From an uncultured Clostridia bacterium (GTDB lineage Bacteria > Bacillota > Clostridia > TANB77 > CAG-508): a stretch of DNA of 64,000 bases. The stretch's first letter is position 1, and each line of letters opens with the position of its first letter. Positions 1 to 7,688 of this stretch are shown piece after piece. The stretch lies in assembly GCA_944387555.1 (NCBI GenBank), contig CALXFH010000006.1:1-64000 (forward strand), given 5' to 3'. The notes beneath the pieces are model-generated. The model was given only the letters and a program-made list of their open reading frames with translations, was not told the origin of the DNA and made no database searches. The position numbers and the translations under genes are program-made.

Positions 1-14
1 TTATACATGAGGTT

Positions 15-131
15 TTATATTTTTTCAATTTTATTCATTCGGTCCATAGCGAGGTACGAGCTATTTAGTACTATTGTTATTACTAAAGCAATAAGTGTAA
101 TTCCTTGCACTTGTTTTAACATTTCTTTCAT
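15..131 (-). CDS. Orphan prepilin-like 38-aa peptide
   Basis: A short ORF reads MKEMLKQVQGITLIALVITI and then a short polar tail (LNSSYLAMDRMNKIEKI). The Q-GITLIALVIT stretch is the type IV prepilin/pseudopilin cleavage site and membrane anchor also seen in the three larger pilin-like proteins of this window. There is no globular domain. The start at 131 is supported by an AAGGGGG box about 10 bases upstream. It is either a genuine mini-pilin or a stub left by loss of the rest of the gene. A terminator-like hairpin precedes it, as in the pilin gene starting at 7305. Confidence 0.55.
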   Translation of the reverse strand: MKEMLKQVQGITLIALVITIVLNSSYLAMDRMNKIEKI

Positions 132-187
132 CTTTTTAATTCCCCCTTGTTCTATTTTTATATTTATTTAGAAATTTAATAACTAAT

Positions 188-232
188 AAAAAAGACAACA
201 ATAAAACCTAATTAAAGGTTTAGTTTGTTATC
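188..232 (-). terminator. Attenuator-like hairpin ahead of the prepilin stub
   Basis: On the minus strand GATAACAA pairs with TTGTTGTC (one G-U pair) around an inner AAACC/GGTTT stem, followed by six T. It lies 57 bases upstream of the prepilin ATG. A structurally equivalent hairpin lies 67 bases upstream of the pilin start at 7305, so it may be a leader attenuator rather than the end of another unit. Confidence 0.6.
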
Positions 233-424
233 TTTATATTTTTACTATTTGTCTTATTTTCTTTCTTGTTATTTCTTTTCATTATAACTCCTCTTTTGTA
301 TTCTCCTCATTATTTGTTTGAATTATTCTAATTGGATTATATTATATGTGACGTTTAATGTCAATACAAATATATTACATTTTATGACATAATAATTTTA
401 ATTATAGATAATCAAGGTGATTTT

Positions 425-631
425 ATGATTAAAGAAAAAAGAAAATTAATGGGATATACACAAGAAAAAATGTCTAAACTTTTAGGAATTAGTTTAAGGC
501 AATATGTAAGAATAGATAATGAAGAAGATTTACCAAGACGTGATGTATTAAAGGGGTTAATTAAAGAATTAGAATTAAGTAATGAAGAAATCGGAGAATA
601 TATTAGAAAAATGACGGAAAACATAGCTTAA
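425..631 (+). CDS. Small XRE-family HTH regulator
   Basis: This 68-aa protein is almost entirely a Cro/C1-type helix-turn-helix: K-R-K-L-M-G-Y-T-Q-E-K-M-S-K-L-L-G-I-S at residues 6-24, then the recognition helix and an E-L-E-L-S-N-E-E tail. No effector domain is present. AAGGTGA, 7 bases before the ATG, supports the start. It faces the end of the spoIIIA operon and is probably monocistronic. The target is unknown; it could act on the neighbouring prepilin leader. Confidence 0.75.
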   Translation: MIKEKRKLMGYTQEKMSKLLGISLRQYVRIDNEEDLPRRDVLKGLIKELELSNEEIGEYIRKMTENIA

Positions 632-658
632 AATAAGTTTAGTTTTCTGTCATTTTTT
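611..658 (+). terminator. Terminator of the small HTH gene
   Basis: ATGAC-GAAAAC pairs with GTTTTC-GTCAT and is followed by six T. The 5' arm overlaps the last codons of the HTH gene. Confidence 0.7.
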
Positions 659-707
659 GCTCTAATTTTTTATTCTAGTTTTTCTTTTTATTTTACTATT
701 AATCATA

Positions 708-1367
708 TCATTTAGTAGAAATATGTATATTTTCAATATCAGCTTTCATTTCTCTAGAAATAATATTTTGTATTTGTGCAATTTGGTCTTGTTGTAATTC
801 TTTAGCTCCTATAATTACACTAATACTTTCGTCATTAACAAAAATAACTGCATTTTCAAAACCTTTTGTCTTAAGTAAATTTTCACATATCATAATACTA
901 TTTTTAGTATTATTAATTTTTGTTATTTCTTCAGTTGCAGACTGTTTTTGTGTCTCTGATGCATTTGTACTATTTAAAATATTTTCATAAGTTTCTACCA
1001 TTTGTGAATACATTGTATCTCTTTCTAATTTAGATTTAGCAAAATAATCATCTGTAGTTGCACTTGTTTCTTGTGTAGTAGTACTGTTTGTTGTTTCATT
1101 TGTTGTATTAGTTGTATTTGTATTTTCTGCAACTTGGTTTACTGTTGTATTTGTTTCATTAGTAGTATTATTTTCCTCTACTGCTTCACTACTAACAAGT
1201 CTTGCATCTCCAATATTAGCATTTTCTCCTGTTTCGTTTGCCTCTACTTCAGCACTTGCCTGTGTAACTTCATCAGCAGTTCTAGTAGTATAATTTAAAT
1301 ACCCTGCAACCATTAGCATAACAGCTATAACATAAATAATAACTTGGTTTTTCTTTAACAATTTCAT
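708..1367 (-). CDS. spoIIIAH: Stage III sporulation protein AH
   Basis: A 219-aa protein. It has a short cytoplasmic N-terminus, one membrane helix at about residues 9-26, a long T/N/E-rich linker (about 40-105) and a C-terminal YscJ/FliF-like ring-building domain (about 110-219). In the family this mother-cell protein forms a ring that docks with SpoIIQ across the intermembrane space of the engulfed forespore. Identity is supported by its place as the last gene of spoIIIA and by the C-terminal V-I-I-G-A-K-E-L motif region. The Thr/Asn linker is longer and lower in complexity than in Bacillus. Confidence 0.9.
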   Translation of the reverse strand: MKLLKKNQVIIYVIAVMLMVAGYLNYTTRTADEVTQASAEVEANETGENANIGDARLVSSEAVEENNTTNETNTTVNQVAENTNTTNTTNETTNSTTTQETSATTDDYFAKSKLERDTMYSQMVETYENILNSTNASETQKQSATEEITKINNTKNSIMICENLLKTKGFENAVIFVNDESISVIIGAKELQQDQIAQIQNIISREMKADIENIHISTK

Positions 1368-1393
1368 AAATAACCTTCCCTTCCATTTTAAGA

Positions 1394-1432
1394 ATGTGTC
1401 CCATTGGGGACGTTTCCTTTTAGGACATTGTT
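1394..1432. repeat. Member of the dispersed GTCCC/GGGGACGTTTCC repeat
   Basis: GTGTCCCATTGGGGACG is followed by TTTCCTTTTAGGACATTG. It shares the GTGTCCC and GGGGACGTTTCC blocks with copies near 42.8, 44.1 and 48.8 kb. It sits between spoIIIAG and spoIIIAH. Confidence 0.5.
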
Positions 1433-1433
1433 C

Positions 1434-2123
1434 CTAACTACTCATTTCAAACACCTGTATTTTATGTGTTGCAAGTCCTGTTACTGCTTCTACTGCTTGA
1501 ATTATATTGTTCTTTACTTCTGCATTATTTGCTCCTTTTGCTGTTATTATTGCACCTTCTATTTTTGGATTAACTACCTTTGCTGTAATTGGTGTTTTTG
1601 TTCCATTATCTTCTCCAAATATAACATCTTTTTGTGTGTCTGTTTCTTCTACTTTTCTAGTTCCCCCAGTGTCATCTGTTTCTTCTGTTGTACTTGTTGT
1701 AGAATTTTCATTATACATCGCTACCACTTCACTTGACTCTGAATAATTTAAACACACTTCTACTTCTCCTACTCCTTGTATTTTTGATAATATATTTTTT
1801 AATTTATTTTCTAAACTTTCTGTGCTTTCTGAATTACTATTTACTTGTACTGTTTCGTTGTTTGTTGTTGCTAACTGTTTAGATGTATCATTTGTTACAT
1901 TTTTATTATTTGCTTCCTTCTCTCCATTCCATATAAAATTTATTATTACTATTGTAATTATCAGTACTACTACAAAAAATACTAAATTTTCTATTTTTCT
2001 TTTATCATTTCCTGTTCCATCACTATTTATCATTTCTTTTATTCCATTTGTTTCTTCATTCACATTATCTTCATTATTATTTTCTTTTTTAGAAAATAAC
2101 TTTTTTAATTTATCTCCAAGCAT
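1434..2123 (-). CDS. spoIIIAG: Stage III sporulation protein AG
   Basis: A 229-aa protein with a charged N-terminus, a membrane helix at about residues 48-65, an Asn/Ser/Thr-rich linker and a ring-building domain with K-I-Q-G-V-G-E-V-E-V-C-L-N-Y typical of SpoIIIAG. In the family it forms a large ring in the mother-cell membrane as part of the A-Q channel complex. Its start lies inside the end of spoIIIAF (19-bp overlap), which suggests translational coupling. An acidic Thr/Glu insertion (about 145-165) inside the ring domain matches the known beta-cage insert. Confidence 0.9.
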   Translation of the reverse strand: MLGDKLKKLFSKKENNNEDNVNEETNGIKEMINSDGTGNDKRKIENLVFFVVVLIITIVIINFIWNGEKEANNKNVTNDTSKQLATTNNETVQVNSNSESTESLENKLKNILSKIQGVGEVEVCLNYSESSEVVAMYNENSTTSTTEETDDTGGTRKVEETDTQKDVIFGEDNGTKTPITAKVVNPKIEGAIITAKGANNAEVKNNIIQAVEAVTGLATHKIQVFEMSS

Positions 2124-2824
2124 TTTTCACTCACCCCATATTCTTCTATTAAAAACTTTTTAATATTTTGAATATCACTTTTAGTAACTTTGGTATTTGT
2201 TTCCTCTTTTTCACTTTGCTGTTTTCCTTTCCCATCCCCAGAAACATCAACTTCTTTTATTCTCTGTACCCCTGTTACTATCTTATTTTCTATACTTTCT
2301 TCTTGTTCTTCATTATTTTCGCCTTCCTCACTACTTTCTTGTTTTCCTTCTATTTTTAATTTTATTTTAGTAATTCCTGTATCATTTTCATCATTACTTG
2401 TTCCTGTACTTTCTTCTGTTGGTACATCTGCTTCTACTGTGCATTTACTTACACTATACCCTTGTTCTTCTACCTTTTTTGTTATATCTTTTTCAAGTTC
2501 ATCTTCATAAAGCTGTTTTATTCTCTCATCCATACTTGTTTGATTTAAAGTTTCATTATTTGATTTACTATTAGAATTTATAGTTCCGACTGTATTAGTA
2601 TTACTATTTCCTTCTGTATAATAATCTTCTATATTTATAGATGCTAAACTTAAATTTTCTTTATTTTGTATAAATGGTGCTATTATATTAAATATTACAA
2701 ATAAACCTAATACTACTCTTATATATTTTTTAGTTTTGTTATTTGGTAAAATCATTTCTAATATTGATACTAATACAATAGTCACTCCTAAACTTTTAGC
2801 CCATGAACTTATTACTTCTATCAT
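2105..2824 (-). CDS. spoIIIAF: Stage III sporulation protein AF
   Basis: A 239-aa protein with two N-terminal membrane helices (about 10-27 and 35-52) joined by L-P-N-N-K-T-K-K-Y-I, a hallmark of SpoIIIAF. The rest is an extracytoplasmic domain of about 180 residues with a ring-building fold and acidic low-complexity inserts (for example around residues 170-180). The start follows the end of spoIIIAE by 10 bp. It is a component of the forespore-mother cell channel. Confidence 0.9.
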   Translation of the reverse strand: MIEVISSWAKSLGVTIVLVSILEMILPNNKTKKYIRVVLGLFVIFNIIAPFIQNKENLSLASINIEDYYTEGNSNTNTVGTINSNSKSNNETLNQTSMDERIKQLYEDELEKDITKKVEEQGYSVSKCTVEADVPTEESTGTSNDENDTGITKIKLKIEGKQESSEEGENNEEQEESIENKIVTGVQRIKEVDVSGDGKGKQQSEKEETNTKVTKSDIQNIKKFLIEEYGVSEKCLEIN

Positions 2825-2834
2825 TTGTAATCTC

Positions 2835-3996
2835 CTACCTATACATCATTGCACTATTTGACATTTTAAGTACCAGAGCTGTTCCTATAATTAGCATTAC
2901 AGAAATAGCGCTTAAAATTCCTAAAAATATTTTAAATACATCTCCTATTTGGTCAATCAAACTTGTTATCTTTTTATCTGCAATAACTTCCGTTACTGCT
3001 CCTAATAATTTATAGCAAACAGTAAGTATTGCAAGCTTAATAATTGGCATAATACATATTCCAATTATAATAATGACACCTACTATCCCAACTGCATTTT
3101 TTAGTATTACTCCTGAACCCAATACTGTATCTACTGCATCGCCTAATATTTTTCCGTACTACTGGTACTGCTGAACTTACCACAGCTTTTGTTGCTTTTG
3201 CTGTTATACCATCTACTGATGCTGACATAGTTCCTTCTAAAGATACAACTCCTACAAATATTGTTAAAACTATTCCTAAAAACCACACTATTCCTGATTT
3301 TAAGAAATTAGCTAATTTATCTACTTGTACTTGGTCTGATATTTTTGAAATTATTACTAAACTTGTAAAAACTAAAACAAGAGGTATTATTAAAGTTTGT
3401 ATCATATTTCCTATAAAATTTATTATAAACAATATAATTGGCTCTATGACGCTACTTGTTGTAATACTTCCTGTATACATCATAAGTGCCATAAGCAATG
3501 GTACTAAACAGTTCATAAATCCTACTAAATTATTTGCTGTATCTTGCACTAGCTTTACTATGTCTGAGAAATTACTCATAATTATTGTTACTATCAAAAT
3601 ATATTGAACATAATATATTAATTTACCAATAGACTCATTTTCTAAGCTTTCACTTACTGATTTTAAAATACTATGTATAATAATTATTACAAGTATTGAA
3701 ACTATACTTTTTATTGTAGTTCCTACTTCACTGCCAAGTAAGTTCCAAATTCTATTTATTAAAGTACTATTATCTACTTTTCCACTTATTGCATCATTTA
3801 ATAAATTTCCTATATCTATTCCGTCAAAAAAGTCCCCACTATATTCTTTACTTTCGTCTATAAAATCTTCTATTTTAAACTCTTCTTGCTCATCCTCTAT
3901 TGTTTTATTATCACTTGTTTTGGCATAAGAAATATTATTAACAATAACTAATAGCAATATTAAAAATATTATTACTATTTTCATAAAATTCTTCAT
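2835..3996 (-). CDS. spoIIIAE: Stage III sporulation protein AE, with a +1 recoding site
   Basis: A polytopic membrane protein of the A-Q channel with an N-terminal signal segment (residues 1-25) and several membrane helices. Read conventionally the frame breaks: codons 1-280 end in V-P-V-V and codon 281 is CGG, after which the frame gives unrelated sequence and a stop. Skipping only the C of that CGG gives V-P-V-V-G-K-I-L-G-D-A-V-D-T-V-L-G-S-G and the normal SpoIIIAE C-terminus, for 386 aa in total, the usual family length. The VPVVG glycine is conserved in the family. The other seven spoIIIA genes are intact, so decay of the operon is unlikely. Alternatives are an assembly insertion or a real null allele. 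Confidence 0.9.
3154..3156 (-). other. CGG +1 recoding site 1 (spoIIIAE)
   Basis: Minus-strand context GTA-CGG-AAA. Dropping the C at 3156 converts V-R-K-N to V-G-K-I-L-G and rejoins the two parts of spoIIIAE. The quadruplet is CGGA. Confidence 0.85.
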
Positions 3997-4014
3997 TTGT
4001 ACTTCCTTTTTCTT

Positions 4015-4401
4015 CTATGGCAATACATCTAATATTATTTCTAACAAACTTGATATTATTGGTATTGACATAGATATAATAATAATTTTTGTTCCTATTT
4101 CTATCTTACTTGCAATTGCTGCTTCGCCTGAGTCTTTACATATACTTACTGCAAATTCTGATAAAAATGCTATACCTGTTATTTTAATTAAGAGTACTAA
4201 AAAAGTACTATTAATAGAAACTTTATCTGCAAAAGATTGAAGTAAACTTACAATTCCTGAAAGCTCGTCCGCAACTAATAATAAAATTAAAACACCTGTA
4301 AGCAAACTTATGTATATAGCAAACTCAGGTTTATATTGTTTTAACAAAATAATAATAATTAATGCAATTAAACCAATTCCAACAACTCTTATAACTTCCA
4401 T
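4015..4401 (-). CDS. spoIIIAD: Stage III sporulation protein AD
   Basis: A 128-aa integral membrane protein with about four helices, including I-A-L-I-I-I-I-L-L-K-Q-Y-K-P near the N-terminus and the family motif F-A-V-S-I-C-K-D-S-G-E-A-A-I-A-S-K-I-E at about residues 83-101. Length and position between AC and AE are canonical. Spacing to AC is 16 bp and to AE 18 bp, consistent with one mother-cell transcript. Confidence 0.93.
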   Translation of the reverse strand: MEVIRVVGIGLIALIIIILLKQYKPEFAIYISLLTGVLILLLVADELSGIVSLLQSFADKVSINSTFLVLLIKITGIAFLSEFAVSICKDSGEAAIASKIEIGTKIIIISMSIPIISSLLEIILDVLP

Positions 4402-4417
4402 TTTTCTTTTTCCTTAT

Positions 4418-4615
4418 TTATAAATTAAATATAGCTCTTACTGTATCAAATAAACCGCTAATTTCTTTAATCACCATTGTTAAAACAATTACAAGTCCTG
4501 CTAATGTTGTCATCATTGCTTGATCTTCTCTTCCTGCTCTTACTAACACTTGATGTAAAACTGCAACTAAAATTCCTATTGCTGCTATTTTAAACAATAA
4601 ATTTATATCCATCAT
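4418..4615 (-). CDS. spoIIIAC: Stage III sporulation protein AC
   Basis: A 65-aa protein with two membrane helices and the family signature H-Q-V-L-V-R-A-G-R-E-D-Q-A (residues 21-33) between them. Size and order match SpoIIIAC. It is part of the membrane portion of the feeding-tube channel, with AD and AE. Confidence 0.93.
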   Translation of the reverse strand: MMDINLLFKIAAIGILVAVLHQVLVRAGREDQAMMTTLAGLVIVLTMVIKEISGLFDTVRAIFNL

Positions 4616-4640
4616 AATCCCCCTATACTACTTAACTTTA

Positions 4641-5150
4641 CTAACATAAAATTATTACTATTGCTAGTCCTAAAACCGTTCCTAATCTTGTATAGAGTTT
4701 TTCATTCTTTCTTCTTTCCTCATCTGCTTCTTTTATCTGCCCTTCTAAAAATTCTTCTGTTATTTCTATTTGGCTTATTTGTCCTTCTACATCTGTTTGT
4801 CCAAGTAATTTAGATAATGTTTTTATTATCTTTTTATCTTCTTTTTTTAAGTTACATTCTGTTTTTTCTACAGCTAACTCCCAAGCTTCACTTGCTTGTT
4901 TTTCCTTCATTTCTTCTTTTGCTAAAGTAAAGATACTTCCAACATTTTTATTTACATTTTGGGAAATTTCTTCAAAAACTTCTGGTATTGGCTCATATGT
5001 AAATTTTATTTTTGTTTTTAATATGTTTAAAGCATTTTTTATATCTTCTAACTCTTCTAATCTATATACATATTTTTTTGATAAAAACCTTCCTATTAAA
5101 GTAGATAGAACTAAAATTAAAAATAATATAAAATATTTTATTAACTGCAT
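4641..5150 (-). CDS. spoIIIAB: Stage III sporulation protein AB
   Basis: A 169-aa protein with one N-terminal helix, a central coiled-coil-rich region (L-E-E-L-E-D-I-K-N-A-L-N-I-L-K-T-K-I at about 32-49) and a C-terminal helix (G-T-V-L-G-L-A-I-V-I-I-L), as in SpoIIIAB, which resembles GspF-type platform proteins. Canonical length and position. The 109-bp gap to spoIIIAA holds no other gene. Confidence 0.92.
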   Translation of the reverse strand: MQLIKYFILFLILVLSTLIGRFLSKKYVYRLEELEDIKNALNILKTKIKFTYEPIPEVFEEISQNVNKNVGSIFTLAKEEMKEKQASEAWELAVEKTECNLKKEDKKIIKTLSKLLGQTDVEGQISQIEITEEFLEGQIKEADEERRKNEKLYTRLGTVLGLAIVIILC

Positions 5151-5259
5151 AATCTTGTCCTTTCTCTAATCTCAAATTTTCTTTTAGCTTTTTTATTCTT
5201 TTTATTTTATTTACTATTTTTAATATTATATGAACTAAAAATTTTTTTAGAACTAAACT

Positions 5260-6129
5260 TTATAAAAAAATTATTCTTTCTATTTGTTTATTTTCTATTA
5301 ATTCATTTATATCTTTATTTAACTTTATTTCTTCTAAACTACTTCCATGCATTGTAAAAATTCCTTTTACACCTGAAATAGTTGCTTCTTTTATTGCTTC
5401 CACATCCTCTTTAGAACCTATCTCATCACAAGCAATTACCTCTGGTGCCATAGAACGTATTAACATTTTCATACCTTTTGCTTTAGATACATTTTCTATT
5501 ACATCTGTTCTTAAGCCTATATCATTTTGTGGTTGACCTCGATACATTGCAGCAATTTCTCCTCTTTCATCTACAACACCACAAGTTTTTCCTCTAAAAT
5601 TAAATTCTGGAACACCATTACTTATATTTCTTATAACATCTCTTAGCATTGTTGTTTTTCCTTTTCCTGGTGGTGATACAATTAATGTGTTATTTACAAG
5701 CCCTCTCTTGAAATCTACTATCTTGTCCAATATTTTTAAACTGCAACCTAATACTTCTCTTGCTATTCTAAAATTTAAACTTGTTATGTATTTTACATTA
5801 ATAATTTTTCCATTTTCCACAACTGCTGTTCCTGTTATTCCAACTCTATGCCCACCTTTTACAGTAATAAAACCTTCACATATTTGGTTTTTATATGCAT
5901 AAATAGAATTATTACAAAGCCTTTCTAAAGTAGCTAAAATTTCATTTTGATTAACATTATATTCTATTACTATCTCACAGTTTCTTAATTTTAATATTAT
6001 AGGTCTTTCACACCTAATTCTTATTTCTTGTAACTCGTCCAAAATCTTTTCATTCTTATTAATTGTATCTCTTATTAAATTACTCACATTACTTGAAAAA
6101 TAACTTAACAACTCAACTATATCTTTCAT
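5260..6129 (-). CDS. spoIIIAA: Stage III sporulation protein AA (ATPase)
   Basis: A 289-aa cytoplasmic ATPase of the secretion-ATPase/AAA class. Walker A is P-P-G-K-G-K-T-T at about residues 153-160; C-G-V-V-D-E-R-G-E-I and V-I-A-C-D-E-I-G (Walker B) follow, and then T-M-H-G. In the family it energises the A-Q channel from the mother cell. GGAGGAAG, 3 bases before the ATG, fixes the start. It is the first gene of the operon, so the mother-cell promoter should lie in 6130-6300; no convincing sigma-E boxes could be assigned by eye. Confidence 0.93.
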   Translation of the reverse strand: MKDIVELLSYFSSNVSNLIRDTINKNEKILDELQEIRIRCERPIILKLRNCEIVIEYNVNQNEILATLERLCNNSIYAYKNQICEGFITVKGGHRVGITGTAVVENGKIINVKYITSLNFRIAREVLGCSLKILDKIVDFKRGLVNNTLIVSPPGKGKTTMLRDVIRNISNGVPEFNFRGKTCGVVDERGEIAAMYRGQPQNDIGLRTDVIENVSKAKGMKMLIRSMAPEVIACDEIGSKEDVEAIKEATISGVKGIFTMHGSSLEEIKLNKDINELIENKQIERIIFL

Positions 6130-6178
6130 TTTCTTCCTCCAAAATGAGACAAAGAGGGACGGGCCTTTTTTGTCTCAC

Positions 6179-6205
6179 AAAAAAAGACATATATTATTAT
6201 ATGCC
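6179..6205 (-). terminator. Terminator after the pilin-like gene
   Basis: GGCATATA pairs with TATATGTC (one G-U pair) and is followed by seven T on the minus strand. It separates the pilin-like gene from spoIIIAA. Confidence 0.6.
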
Positions 6206-6302
6206 TTTTATTTTTATTTAGAACTTTTATTTTTTATACTATAAAAATCCAAACATTTTTTGTTGTGAAATTTTACAACAGTATTTACATTTAATCAACT
6301 TT

Positions 6303-7305
6303 TTATTCATCAACTAGAGATGATAAATATTCACTATTAAACACAGATGTTGGAATACAAACTATAGGGCGAACTGGATATGAAGCACTATCTGCATTAT
6401 ATTTGTCAAAACACTCATAATAACCATACACAACAAACTGACTATAAGAACCACTATCACAAGGAGAAGATATCCACCAATTTGATGTTGTTTCTTTGTT
6501 ATAAATTCCTTTATTATAAGTTGCTTTTATTTGATTAGAAATTGTATTATTTACATATCCGGTTCTTTCCTACACTTAATGTTATCTCTTTTGCTCCATT
6601 AGCAGTTGCTGTTGAATTAAATGATTTTGTAAACAGTTCTATTGTTGGACTTCCTATTGCAAATACTGCATCATCATTTTTGAATTCAGACCATTCATCT
6701 GGGTCTGTTAGCCAAGCTACTGATAATATATTGGGATTTGTATTGCTATCTGTAAAGAAATTTCCATTTTCGAATAACATTGAACTTAGTCTTTTTCCTA
6801 TTGTACTTACATCTGCACCACTAGTATAATTATTTATATAATAATAATATGGTGTATACATTCCTACATATTCATCTGTTATTAAATAAGTATACTTGTC
6901 ATCTTGATAAAACAATCTCCATACATTTGTTTTCATTTCTCCTGCTTGAACAATATAATTTTCTACTTTTTGACCATATTTATTTACGTTTTTTGCATCT
7001 CCTATCGTCAAAGTATTTTCATCAAATATTGGTGTTTCTTCTGTTTCTTCTTTTTCGTCCGTTTTTTCTCCACTCACCCAATTACTTAAAGTATTATTAT
7101 ATTCATTAAGTCTTTGTTCTTCAAATATTTGTGCATTTTCTGTTTCATTTTTTGCCTTTTGTGCTTGAGAAAGTATTCCATTATTTCCTGTTAGCATTGC
7201 AATTGAAACACCAGCTAAAATAAGCAAAACAATTATGGTTATCACTAAAGCAATAAGAGTAATACCTTGTTCCTTTCTTTTTACTTCTTTTTTCTTTTCT
7301 TTCAT
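6303..7305 (-). CDS. Pilin-like surface protein, with a +1 recoding site
   Basis: A basic leader followed by K-E-Q-G-I-T-L-I-A-L-V-I-T marks a class III signal peptide, with cleavage after G. The continuous anchor V-L-L-I-L-A-G-V-S-I-A-M-L-T-G-N-N-G-I-L is typical of clostridial pilin-like proteins. Codon 249 is CGG; in the conventional frame a stop follows three codons later. Skipping the C continues 85 residues: G-K-N-G-Y-V-N-N-T, then N-W-W-I-S-S-P-C-D-S-G-S-Y and Y-P-V-R-P-I-V-C-I, a C-terminal motif common in these surface proteins. The recoded product is 333 aa. GGAGG lies upstream of the ATG, and a leader hairpin lies at 7372-7416. Confidence 0.8.
6559..6561 (-). other. CGG +1 recoding site 2 (pilin-like C-terminal domain)
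   Basis: Minus-strand context AAC-CGG-ATA-TGT-AAA-TAA. Dropping the C gives AAC-GGA-TAT-GTA-AAT and opens an 85-codon extension that carries the expected C-terminal motif. The quadruplet is CGGA. Confidence 0.8.
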
Positions 7306-7371
7306 TTCATTTTCCTCCTTCTTTTTTTGTTTTTATATTTTAAATTTAAAAGTTTAATAACTAAAGAACGC

Positions 7372-7416
7372 AAAAAAGACAGCAACAAAACCTATTTTTT
7401 AGGTTTCATCACTATC
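7372..7416 (-). terminator. Attenuator-like hairpin ahead of the pilin-like gene
   Basis: GATAGTGATGAAACCTA pairs along its full length with TAGGTTTTGTTGCTGTC (17 positions, several G-U), with an AAAAA loop and a six-T tail. It lies 67 bases upstream of the ATG and shares its outer bases and AAACC/GGTTT core with the hairpin at 188-232. Confidence 0.65.
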
Positions 7417-7460
7417 TTTTTATTTATATTTATTCTATTATTATTTACTAATAAACCACT

Positions 7461-7483
7461 TGTGTGTGTGTGTGTGTGTGTGT
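7461..7483. repeat. (TG)11 microsatellite in the pilin leader
   Basis: Eleven TG units plus T. They are followed by about 40 bases of noticeably higher GC (ACTCCTGCAAGGCTTTCAGC onward) within otherwise AT-rich DNA, upstream of the attenuator-like hairpin of the pilin gene. Confidence 0.9.
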
Positions 7484-7651
7484 ACTCCTGCAAGGCTTTC
7501 AGCGATTGTTCTAGTCATCTACTTTTTCTTCCTTTCTCTTTTGTTGTCTTTTTATATATTTTGTACCTTTATTTTACACATAAAATTTAAAATTGTAAAT
7601 AGTTTTTTCATTCTTTAATTTAAAAATAAAATTACTAAAGTTCCCTGTTGA

Positions 7652-7688
7652 TAATGTCCTAAAAGGGAACGTTCCCAATAGGACATTA
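7652..7688. repeat. 37-bp nested palindrome overlapping a stop codon
   Basis: Outer arms TAATGTCCTA/TAGGACATTA enclose GGGAACGTTCCC, itself a perfect 12-bp palindrome. The stop codon of the gene at 7686-9329 lies in the outer arm. No T-tract follows, so it is not a classical terminator. It resembles the dispersed GTCC/GGAC elements elsewhere in the window. Confidence 0.7.

Noticed and set aside
7417-7640. Cyclic-di-GMP (GEMM-I) riboswitch upstream of the pilin gene
   Set aside because: The conserved aptamer core (GACGCAAAGCC-type segment and tetraloop receptor) could not be found; GCTGAAAGCCTTGCAGG is only a partial resemblance.
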